Of a DNA stretch of 14,684 nucleotides, positions 1-6,840 are shown in pieces. Made by a program: the position numbers and the translations under genes. Numbering within the stretch: position 1 is the stretch's first letter; every line of letters starts with the position of its first letter. The stretch comes from CAZIKF01 sp964539825 (lineage in GTDB: Bacteria; Muiribacteriota; UBA6191). The DNA lies in assembly GCA_964539825.1 (NCBI GenBank), contig CAZIKF010000067.1, positions 1 to 14,684 of the forward strand. The letters run 5' to 3'. Under the pieces are notes generated by a model that ran no database searches, was not told where the DNA came from, and saw nothing but the letters and a program-made list of their open reading frames with translations.

Positions 1-113
1 GGAATCTAAGGCAGTAGAGAGTCGTTGACCATTGGTATTGTGACCGTGGTCCCAGAAGGAATTTTAAACTAGAGGGTAGTTGGAGAATTTATTCCCGTTA
101 CGCTCATTTCTAG

Positions 114-119
114 AAGGAG
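114..119 (+). promoter_or_regulatory. Shine-Dalgarno for the glycine-zipper gene
   Basis: AAGGAG lies 9 nt upstream of the ATG at 129 and fixes that start. No convincing sigma70 promoter pair is visible in 1-113, although a TTGACC occurs at 25-30 without a matching -10. No CDS could be supported in 1-113 on either strand. Confidence 0.75.
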
Positions 120-128
120 AGTGATCGC

Positions 129-713
129 ATGTTTGCCTGGTTCCTAATTTTCTTGATGCCCATTATCGGATACGCTGAAACCAATGTGTTTGAGCTAGAA
201 GTGCAGGTTAAGGATTCTAAGGAAGTGTTTGAGACCTTTGTTCGCAAAACTCCCTATGAAGCCTGTTGGGACGAAAAAGTCCAAATCTCCTATCGTAAGA
301 CTCCAAGCATTGGGAGTGCCCTTGTTGGGGGACTTCTCGGAAGACAATTCGGCAAAGGCAAAGGTAAAGATGCTGCTATCGTAGCCGGTACTTTGATTGG
401 CAGCGGAATTAAAGATGATAATGCGGTACTGGCTGGAGCCATTGGTGGTGCCTTAGCGCGCAAAGTTGGAAAGGGAAAGGGCAGGCATTTGGCCATTGCG
501 ACGGGAACCCTGCTTGGAGCAAGCCTGGGGTCACGTAGGAGAGATAGCGGGACCTACCGGGTGGAGCGGCGCTGCACTACGAAATATAAAGAAGTTCGCT
601 ACCAGGAACTGGTCGGATATCAAAATATCGGAACGCTTCTGGGACAGGATGTCTCCAAGTTCTCAGCAGATCGGCTAAAGACTTTTAGGGTTCAGTTGAA
701 CGCGCACTGGTAG
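129..713 (+). CDS. Glycine-zipper 2TM domain (17 kDa surface antigen-like) envelope protein
   Basis: This 194-aa exported protein has an N-terminal signal peptide (hydrophobic residues 2-15, probable cleavage after GYA at residue 16), so it should act in the periplasm or outer envelope. The order matches the glycine-zipper 2TM family: a beta-rich part with CWDEKV (Cys46), Gly-rich zipper segments, then a C-terminal part with RRCTTKY (Cys149) and ELVGYQ. The two cysteines could pair, which is inference. The zipper is unusual in being duplicated: about residues 60-93 and 101-134 are clearly related, each with a GKGKG turn and a GTLIG/GTLLG helix. Such proteins are usually structural or lipoprotein-like envelope factors of poorly defined role. 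No lipobox is seen. The start is supported by AAGGAG 9 nt upstream. The gene converges on the VWA gene and has no same-strand partner inside the window. Confidence 0.85.
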   Translation: MFAWFLIFLMPIIGYAETNVFELEVQVKDSKEVFETFVRKTPYEACWDEKVQISYRKTPSIGSALVGGLLGRQFGKGKGKDAAIVAGTLIGSGIKDDNAVLAGAIGGALARKVGKGKGRHLAIATGTLLGASLGSRRRDSGTYRVERRCTTKYKEVRYQELVGYQNIGTLLGQDVSKFSADRLKTFRVQLNAHW

Positions 714-721
714 AGCGAGTC

Positions 722-904
722 TAGGAGTCTGTCGGAGAATTGAGTTTGTAGCGAGACCGAGCGAAAAATTCAGGATCAAGGCGGAGGCAATAAAATCGCC
801 GAAGGTGTGCTTGAAGCACATTGAGAGCGATTTTCTTGGTGACAACGCCGAGCCTGCTTTTTGCAGCCGGTCGCAGTAAAAGGCAATTCTCCGACAGGCT
901 CCTA
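722..904. repeat. 183-bp palindromic intergenic element (MITE-like), TA-flanked
   Basis: Terminal inverted repeats at 722-742 and 884-904 match at 20 of 21 positions. AAAATCGC (792-799) pairs with GCGATTTT (827-834), and GTGCTTGAAGCAC (807-819) is a self-complementary core. All three pairs are centred on the same base, 813. The stretches between them also pair imperfectly with small gaps, for example a GCGA-CCG-GC block followed by an A-run near 751-767 against 858-874. The whole element is therefore one long imperfect hairpin. A TA is found at each end, which could be a TA target duplication as made by IS630/mariner-type transposases. It encodes nothing evident. It lies between convergent genes and could also work as a bidirectional terminator. 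Its right TA forms part of the TAG stop of the minus-strand gene. Confidence 0.75.
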
Positions 905-3901
905 TTGTGATCTTTGTTTCACACTCTCGCGAATGGGTTCCATGAAATTGCTCAGGGCTTCGTTGAAACTTCCACCCTTAGCTTTCTGGAAGAAGTAGAT
1001 CCCGTTATCTCCCCTGCGTGCGAGGGGGTCTCTGGTGATCCACTTGGCGGGGGAGATCTTTTTCTCAATGATTCCATTGGCTGAGATGAGTTGAATTTCC
1101 TGTAGATTCTCCCAGATCCCGCCTTCTTTGTTATTGATGGCCAGTGCCGAGTTCTTCCTGGTCATCAGCGGGTCGATCTGCTTGCCTTCCAGGGGAATCT
1201 TGCGGAAGTAGCTCACCCAGTTGATGTAGGAAAAACAGGGATCCGATTCCTGGAAGTCGGAGATGATTGCCAGAATCCAGGGTTCGTTTGGAATTCCGCC
1301 ACGGCTTGGATCAGCGAGAATAAGGCTCTTTAATCCAGCTACGATCGGGCTGGGTCCGAAGGGCTTTTCCTCTTTTAGCTTTGTTACACTAAGGGGTCCG
1401 CGGCCAAAATTTGTCCATTCTTCTCTGAGCATATTATTCGAGTCGAACTTGGCCTGTTTATCGCCATACTTTGTCTTAAGCGGATTATAAATGGAGGTGA
1501 ATTCTTCTTTACTTCTAGAGCCAAAAATATGAACTGAAGGGACTGAGGCCAATGAGGGATCATTCAGCGACTTAAATTCTGATTCGAGTGACTCTACGAC
1601 TTTTTCAAAAACGCCTTCCATAGTCCCTGAGCCATCGAGAATGATGCGAAAATTCTTACGTTTGACCTTGGCAACCTCACGAATCCTCATTCCAGCCTTC
1701 ATGGTGGATTCATCGTAATCAACCCAGTCCTGTGCCCAACTCAAACCTGGAGATTCCTGGTAAATTACAAACCTTCCATCAGAAGGTTTAGGGAAGCTCA
1801 GATCATTGATCATCCCTTTAGACGCACCTTTCACACCATCTATGGTCCCGTGCAATGGTGAGCCGTCCTCGCCTTGGATAAAAACGTCAGCATGGCTGTC
1901 CATGCATAACCCAATGGGTTTCTTATAGTAACCAGTACGTCCGTCATCAGTGAATGAAATAAGCTCTGATACACAGGAAAGCAGGGATTGATAGCCTGTG
2001 GCTGTTGGATCCAGCACATAAATGTTGTAATCACTGGTATTTCGATTGCCGGAAGTGTTGTCACCGAGCTCAAATTTACCACTGGCTTCCTGTGAAGGAT
2101 TCAGACCCTCAAAATACACATCCACCGTTACTGTTTCCATCCAGTCCCGTGCCTTCATTTCTACGACGGAATAGTGACCCGACATCACGCTATTGGCTCC
2201 CATCACTGCCTGTTTTCCGTTGGTGCCGCGAGAGAAAAAATTTCCGATCCTGACTGTTCGAACATCAAGGGCGTAGTTACCAATAACCTGGTTCTTTGCC
2301 TGGTCGTCAAAGGCATATCTTTCAGCAACCATTGACGCGCAAATCGCCAGGGAGTTCTGCGAAGTGCCCACTTCAAAAGCTGTATTCATTTGCTCTTTTG
2401 AACGATTAGAGTCAAGGATGCTATCGAGAAGTTTACTGTGAGAAGACTGGATCTCCACAATTCTGGTTAGTAAGCTCTGAAGTCTACCCTGGTCATAAGA
2501 AAGTAAAGTTTCGCGGTCATCATGGCAGTAGAGATAGAAGATGTGAGATTTTTCTTTGAGTGCTTTCGCATTGGCAAGATCTGAATCTGAGAGTTTTTCC
2601 ACACGCTCGCGAATCTCTTCAAGCAGTAGTGCTAAAAATTGAAAATTTGGAATCTTCTTGGCCGCCCCACTGTTTGAAGAACCTGAAGTCGCGATCTGGG
2701 GCGTAGTTTCAGGCAGCTTCGGCTGAAAAAGCTGGGCATCTTTTGAAGTAGGGTAAGGAATTATTGCTACGGTGCTAGCCTTTGGAGGAGCTCCTTTTCT
2801 ATGACGAACTATCGCTACTCCAATGGGCTTTCCTTTGCCATCTTTGACAATGGAATGCACACGCAAAACATAACCTTTGGGTGCATTTTTTAAGATGCGG
2901 TTCTTCTTTCCATCCGAGCTAAGACTAACCACCGCTTTCTTAAGATACTCTCCAAGGGCTCCTGAGTCAGAAATCTTGGAACGAGCTCTCTTCAAATAGT
3001 TTAGATGAACCCGGGTGTAGGCCAGATTAGAGTTGGGCATGACTTCCTGACCAGCCAGGGCTGACCCAGTGTCAAAGGACCAATTCACAGGATTCATCTC
3101 ATGACCTGTATTTTTCTTCCAGTCCTTGAGTTTGAATTCAGAATCCGGACGATCAAAGTTCAGGCTGGGCAAAAGTTTCTTATCCTTACTACTTTTGAGA
3201 GAATTTTCGAGGGATCCTTTATCCGAAGCGATGCTCTCGGAAACTGTAAGCGAAGCTAACTGTAGTTCACGCAGGGCCTCGGTGAATTCTTTTTTCGTTT
3301 CGACAATGAGAGACTCTGCTGAATTGGGTGCGCTCTGGATGTCCTTGCGCAGTTCTTTGAATTTGCGAACCAGGGTTTGGACCAGGGCATAGGCCTGCAT
3401 TTGAAAAGAAGTGAAAACGGGGCTCAACGAAAGTGTCTTCTCATCAACCTCAAAACCAAGTTCACCTGCTGCCAGACTGAATGCCTTTGGATCGAGAATC
3501 TGATTCACTACTGTAGCCGACGAAGAAATTAAAGTGGGAAGTTGAGAGTACTCGCCCATGAGCTTCTGCCACTGCTCTGACTTCTCCACAACTCCACCTT
3601 TACCAAATTTCTCGGGACGGGGTAATGGAGCCACTTCTTCAGCGCTTAAGCCCTGCGCACCTTCAGGCAGGGATTTGAAAAGCTCTGGATCAATCTCAGC
3701 GGGGGTTAGATCCAGGGAGATCCACTTGCCTTCCGCCTTAGTCCTCTCTTCGCTACCCTCTTTATTCAAAGTCTCCTGCTCAGTGCCTTCACGACTCTCA
3801 AGAGCCACATCATCAAAGAAGGGTTCAGCCGTGGTCCGCGGGGAAAAGCCAAGGCAGCAAACCAGAGAGATGAGAATGAAAGAAAGGGAATAGAGGCGCA
3901 C
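902..3901 (-). CDS. Large secreted protein with C-terminal VWA-like domain
   Basis: This 999-aa protein has a signal peptide (hydrophobic residues 5-19, probable cleavage near TTA at 23-25), so it is exported. I do not recognise the first 700 residues. They include an acidic, polar N-terminal region, a probably helical stretch around 165-240, and a middle region with scattered cysteines. Residues about 750-940 look like a von Willebrand factor A domain: strand plus DGSGTM at 756-761 (MIDAS motif 1, with Thr at the second Ser place), PSPIVAGL around Ser851 (motif 2 position), and IISDFQ with Asp882 (motif 3). Such domains bind a divalent metal and protein ligands, so an adhesion or scaffold role is possible but not shown. 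The start is GTG with no clear Shine-Dalgarno. The gene follows the YHYH gene by 62 bp on the same strand. Its TAG stop lies in the terminal repeat of the palindromic element at 722-904, so the original C-terminus may have differed. Confidence 0.8.
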   Translation of the reverse strand: MRLYSLSFILISLVCCLGFSPRTTAEPFFDDVALESREGTEQETLNKEGSEERTKAEGKWISLDLTPAEIDPELFKSLPEGAQGLSAEEVAPLPRPEKFGKGGVVEKSEQWQKLMGEYSQLPTLISSSATVVNQILDPKAFSLAAGELGFEVDEKTLSLSPVFTSFQMQAYALVQTLVRKFKELRKDIQSAPNSAESLIVETKKEFTEALRELQLASLTVSESIASDKGSLENSLKSSKDKKLLPSLNFDRPDSEFKLKDWKKNTGHEMNPVNWSFDTGSALAGQEVMPNSNLAYTRVHLNYLKRARSKISDSGALGEYLKKAVVSLSSDGKKNRILKNAPKGYVLRVHSIVKDGKGKPIGVAIVRHRKGAPPKASTVAIIPYPTSKDAQLFQPKLPETTPQIATSGSSNSGAAKKIPNFQFLALLLEEIRERVEKLSDSDLANAKALKEKSHIFYLYCHDDRETLLSYDQGRLQSLLTRIVEIQSSHSKLLDSILDSNRSKEQMNTAFEVGTSQNSLAICASMVAERYAFDDQAKNQVIGNYALDVRTVRIGNFFSRGTNGKQAVMGANSVMSGHYSVVEMKARDWMETVTVDVYFEGLNPSQEASGKFELGDNTSGNRNTSDYNIYVLDPTATGYQSLLSCVSELISFTDDGRTGYYKKPIGLCMDSHADVFIQGEDGSPLHGTIDGVKGASKGMINDLSFPKPSDGRFVIYQESPGLSWAQDWVDYDESTMKAGMRIREVAKVKRKNFRIILDGSGTMEGVFEKVVESLESEFKSLNDPSLASVPSVHIFGSRSKEEFTSIYNPLKTKYGDKQAKFDSNNMLREEWTNFGRGPLSVTKLKEEKPFGPSPIVAGLKSLILADPSRGGIPNEPWILAIISDFQESDPCFSYINWVSYFRKIPLEGKQIDPLMTRKNSALAINNKEGGIWENLQEIQLISANGIIEKKISPAKWITRDPLARRGDNGIYFFQKAKGGSFNEALSNFMEPIRESVKQRSQ

Positions 3902-3930
3902 TAATTCATACTACTGAAAAAGAGGGGAAA

Positions 3931-3950
3931 AGTTTCCATTCCTGGAAATT
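3931..3950 (-). terminator. Possible weak hairpin terminator after the YHYH gene
   Basis: TTTCCA (3933-3938) and TGGAAA (3943-3948) form a 6-bp stem with a 4-nt loop, extendable by a wobble and an A-T pair. Read on the minus strand it is followed by interrupted T-runs over about 15 nt. It would reduce transcription from the YHYH gene into the VWA gene. The stem is short and AT-rich, so this is tentative. Confidence 0.3.
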
Positions 3951-3963
3951 AATTACTTACTTT

Positions 3964-5397
3964 CTATCTCCTGGGAGGAGGCTGTCCTCCGGGCGGGGGT
4001 TGTCCTCCCCCACCTGGCCCGCCTGCCCCTCCACCTGCGTTGATGAAGGTAGAGTCAGGAATTCCCCTCCAACAGCGTGGAATCACTGGAAAAGTATTGG
4101 TAAAGAAATAGGCATACTCCAACGCCGTTTCAGAATCCGGAGTAAGTCCTGTCCTGCCATTACATTCATCTAAGTCCCCAACATTTGAGATGTACTCATA
4201 ATCTTCCACATAGGTACCATCATAGGTTCCGCCAGGACCACCAGGACCACCAGACCGGGTCCCAGACTTCAGTTGGTAGCTGGATTGAAGCTCTTTGATC
4301 CCCGAAAGAGAATCATTGGGATCAGCATAGCCGTAGCGAGAGTAGATCGGATACCCATCGGCGGCGTATCCCAGGAGTAAGGAATGCCTGGTCTCAATTC
4401 CACTGCTCACCAGGCTAGTTGGGATTCCATGATAGTGGTATTTCCCGGTAGGCTGAACATGGGCATTATTAAAGTCAAATCCCAGGTTTGCAACCATCCA
4501 ATCCTGATTCCAGCCGGAATTGGAATCGTTATTGAACCACTCTGCCGCGTTAGGCTCAAAGGAGACCCCGTTGAGTGCCACTCCAAACACGTTTAAATCC
4601 ACTGACTGGACCGTACTTGAGTAAGATGGATTGAGAGGGATCTGAAAGGAATGATCCTGGGCAGAGATGGAATTAGGATTGCCAGAATTGGGAAAAGCCC
4701 CGGTGGCATGGTTTGGGAGGGAATTAGCCTCTACCAGTCGATGGGTTCCTGAGAGTGAAAAGCTTACCTGGTTTCCAAACTCACTTTCAAACATCGGTGA
4801 GATGGTTAAGGTAGGAGGAATACCAGATCCCTCTGAGGAGAGAAAGAGAAACCAATAGCCGTAAAACGGCTTGACCGTGCTCAGTGGATTGGACTGCGAA
4901 CTGCTCTTGAAAGCCTGCCATCCATCAGTCCTGCCATATTCCCATACCGTGGCGATATTTTCAGGAACACTGGTTCCATTTATTCTTGCCTGGGATACCA
5001 CCTGATTTCTAAGGTCCAGGAAGGTGTGCTGGTTGAAGCTAACCATGTGCCAACCCTCAGTATCGACTTCAAAGGCAACCGGGGAGACCAGGGTCATCTC
5101 CATGCTCAACTGGGCGTCAGAGGAGAGTAGGAACCAATAGGCACTTCCTTTTTTCAGGGTGTCCAAAGTTGAATCTTCGATGGGATCAAATTTCTTCCAG
5201 CCTTCTTCATAACCCCAGATTTTGGTAACCCGGCCACTCAAACCCTGGTCACGGATAAAGGAATTCACGCTGAGACTATCGGAACTCAGGGGAATAGATA
5301 TCAGATTCCATCCAGCCTTCAGGGTGAAGGATTCCTCTACGCAATAGAAATACTGGGAGGTAAAGAAAAGGAGCAAAATGGAGGGGAAGACTCTCAT
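3964..5397 (-). CDS. Secreted YHYH domain-containing protein
   Basis: This 477-aa protein starts with a signal peptide (hydrophobic residues 4-14). Two related beta-rich modules follow: about 23-105 (AGWNLISIPL, W-G-Y near 61, GW at 66, YWFLLSS) and about 107-190 (EGWHMVSF, WEYG at 152, GW at 159, GYWFLFLSS). The rest carries the hallmarks of the YHYH protein family (PF14240): GVALNGVSFEP, GKYHYHGIP with YHYH at 320-323, GYAADGYPIY, GGTYDGTYVEDYEY, DECNGR and FPVIPRCWRG. The family's biochemical role is not established; the histidines suggest metal binding, which is inference. The C-terminal 26 residues are a Gly/Pro/Gln-rich low-complexity tail ending in two Arg. ATG is the start, without a strong nearby Shine-Dalgarno. 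The gene is divergent from the C11 peptidase and 62 bp upstream of the VWA gene, which may be co-transcribed. Confidence 0.9.
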   Translation of the reverse strand: MRVFPSILLLFFTSQYFYCVEESFTLKAGWNLISIPLSSDSLSVNSFIRDQGLSGRVTKIWGYEEGWKKFDPIEDSTLDTLKKGSAYWFLLSSDAQLSMEMTLVSPVAFEVDTEGWHMVSFNQHTFLDLRNQVVSQARINGTSVPENIATVWEYGRTDGWQAFKSSSQSNPLSTVKPFYGYWFLFLSSEGSGIPPTLTISPMFESEFGNQVSFSLSGTHRLVEANSLPNHATGAFPNSGNPNSISAQDHSFQIPLNPSYSSTVQSVDLNVFGVALNGVSFEPNAAEWFNNDSNSGWNQDWMVANLGFDFNNAHVQPTGKYHYHGIPTSLVSSGIETRHSLLLGYAADGYPIYSRYGYADPNDSLSGIKELQSSYQLKSGTRSGGPGGPGGTYDGTYVEDYEYISNVGDLDECNGRTGLTPDSETALEYAYFFTNTFPVIPRCWRGIPDSTFINAGGGAGGPGGGGQPPPGGQPPPRR

Positions 5398-5529
5398 GAA
5401 ATCAACAGGGAAACCACTCCAAACCTAACTGAAAAATAGCAATCTATAGAAATTTAACGATCTTACTGTAACATAGCATTAGTCTTTACGTACCCTTGAT
5501 TGGCTGGCTATACAATAAGGAGATCCACG
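5398..5529. promoter_or_regulatory. Divergent intergenic promoter region
   Basis: This 132-bp spacer separates the divergent YHYH and C11 peptidase genes, so it should hold both promoters. It has an AT-rich core at about 5428-5460. On the minus strand a TATAGA-like -10 is visible near 5443-5448, but the -35 is poor. No -10/-35 pair convinces on the plus strand. No operator palindrome was recognised. Confidence 0.4.
5517..5522 (+). promoter_or_regulatory. Shine-Dalgarno that selects GTG 5530 as the C11 peptidase start
   Basis: AAGGAG lies 7 nt before the GTG at 5530. The TTG at 5500, the longest start in this frame, has no Shine-Dalgarno and would place this site inside the coding region. It would also put arginines and polar residues ahead of the signal peptide. 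Confidence 0.75.
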
Positions 5530-6798
5530 GTGTTAAGAATACTTCTATTTCTGTCCCTGAGCGTTTGTTTAACTTCCGCTGCTGAGCGAAAACCCTGGGC
5601 TTTTTTTGGCTATTTTGTGGGGGATGATGAAGGCAGCGCCAGCCTGGAAACCAGCCAGGTACGAGATATGATCGAGCTGAAAGACGGGCTTAACTACGGC
5701 TCTGCTCACGTAGTCATTGAACATGATCGGGGAAAAGAACTTAACAGGACGCTGAAAGACTTTTACCAGGACTACAATTACTCAGGGGTAATGCGCTACG
5801 AAATCAAGAATGATGGAATCTATTCTCTGGAGAAAATCGGTGAGAAAAATATGGGAGACGCCCAGACCTTCTACGAGTTTCTTGATTGGGGCATGCGAAC
5901 CTACCCGGCAGACAGGGTGGTTCTAACCGTCAATGCGCACGGATCTGGAATTCTTTCCTGGAGCGGTCCTACCAGCATTCAGGATGATAAGGATTATGAT
6001 GATGTACGCCTGGTAGATCCATTCGTTGGATATGACGCCACCGGGGATAACCTGACCATTATCGAGTTTCGCCAGGTATTGAGGCGTATCCAAAAAAGAT
6101 ACCCCGAGAATCGAATCAGTATCTTAATTTTTGATTCCTGTTTAAGCGCTTCCGTGGAAGCCATCAGCGAACTTCATGAATTCACTGAAATTGTGCTCGG
6201 TTCGGCCAGTACCATACCAGGCACCGGAATGGACTATGCGGCTATCAGCCGTGCTATTGAGGCTGGATTGAATCCTTACGAGGTCTCAGAGAGGGTCACC
6301 GAAGCGTTTATCCGCAGCGTGAATGGAGACAATATCATTGGAGCCTGGAATATGGCTCATGCAGGAGAGTTTCTAAGCGCTTTAGATCGGTTTAGCCGCG
6401 AGGTCATTAAAGCCATGGACGAGGGTCATGGAAAGGGTTTTAAAGGCGTGTCCAATTACTCAGATAACTACTGGGATCTTAAGGATGTAGCCAAGTCTGT
6501 AACCTCGGGAAAGTCGGATTTTTCCGGTATCCAGGAGATCCAGGATGCCGCTGAAAAATTGATTCAGAGTCAGTCCAAAATGACCATTTCCGTGTGGTAC
6601 CAGGGTAAATACCGCAATAGTGAATCCAGCGGACTTTCTATCTTCTGGCCGGAGAAAGATGAATATAAAAAGTACCGTGGATTTTATAAGAAGCTACTCT
6701 TCTCAAAGGACCATGCCTGGGACGATTTTTTGGATCGATGGTTGTTGGGGATTCGCTCCCGTTCGGAGATCTTCAACGACCTCTACAGAGATTCATAG
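5530..6798 (+). CDS. Secreted clostripain-family (peptidase C11) cysteine protease
   Basis: From the GTG start this is a 422-aa protein beginning with a short signal peptide (hydrophobic residues 2-17, cleavage near TSA/AE), so it is exported. The caspase-like fold of family C11 is recognisable. A WAFFGYFVGDDEG strand follows the signal peptide. TVNAHGSG carries the catalytic His137 and LIFDSCLSASVEA the catalytic Cys204, followed by GSASTIPGTGMDY. Both dyad residues are present, so it is probably active. Family members cleave after Arg or Lys; the specificity here is not readable. The DxxDPFVGYD region (about 162-170) precedes a helix before the Cys strand, as usual. A TTG at 5500 would add ten residues but is disfavoured by the Shine-Dalgarno. 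The gene is divergent from the YHYH gene. Its TAG stop is in frame with and 42 nt upstream of the presumed lhr start. Confidence 0.9.
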   Translation: MLRILLFLSLSVCLTSAAERKPWAFFGYFVGDDEGSASLETSQVRDMIELKDGLNYGSAHVVIEHDRGKELNRTLKDFYQDYNYSGVMRYEIKNDGIYSLEKIGEKNMGDAQTFYEFLDWGMRTYPADRVVLTVNAHGSGILSWSGPTSIQDDKDYDDVRLVDPFVGYDATGDNLTIIEFRQVLRRIQKRYPENRISILIFDSCLSASVEAISELHEFTEIVLGSASTIPGTGMDYAAISRAIEAGLNPYEVSERVTEAFIRSVNGDNIIGAWNMAHAGEFLSALDRFSREVIKAMDEGHGKGFKGVSNYSDNYWDLKDVAKSVTSGKSDFSGIQEIQDAAEKLIQSQSKMTISVWYQGKYRNSESSGLSIFWPEKDEYKKYRGFYKKLLFSKDHAWDDFLDRWLLGIRSRSEIFNDLYRDS

Positions 6799-6829
6799 TT
6801 TGACCCAGACCTTCTCTCGATAGACCCAC

Positions 6830-6835
6830 AAGGAG
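6830..6835 (+). promoter_or_regulatory. Shine-Dalgarno preceding a non-canonical ATC start of lhr
   Basis: AAGGAG is followed after 5 nt by ATC at 6841, in the lhr frame. No ATG, GTG or TTG exists in this frame between the previous stop (6796-6798) and the TTG at 6925. The TTG at 6925 itself has no Shine-Dalgarno. Confidence 0.55.
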
Positions 6836-6840
6836 TCTGC

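Noticed and set aside
25..53. TTGACC at 25-30 as a -35 promoter box for the glycine-zipper gene
   Set aside because: No acceptable -10 box at 16-18 nt spacing.
3126..3893. Plus-strand open frames opposite the VWA gene (for example 3126-3392 and 3558-3893)
   Set aside because: They lie antisense to a long gene with a good signal peptide and domain, have Ser/Arg-rich shadow composition and no initiation signals.
4235..4255. Short GGA/CCA triplet repeat inside the YHYH gene as a possible regulatory repeat
   Set aside because: It encodes the Gly-Gly-Pro stretch usual before GGTYDGTY in this family, so coding explains it.
5500..5529. TTG start at 5500 for the C11 peptidase
   Set aside because: It lacks a Shine-Dalgarno and includes the AAGGAG that fits GTG 5530; the extra residues add charges before the signal peptide.
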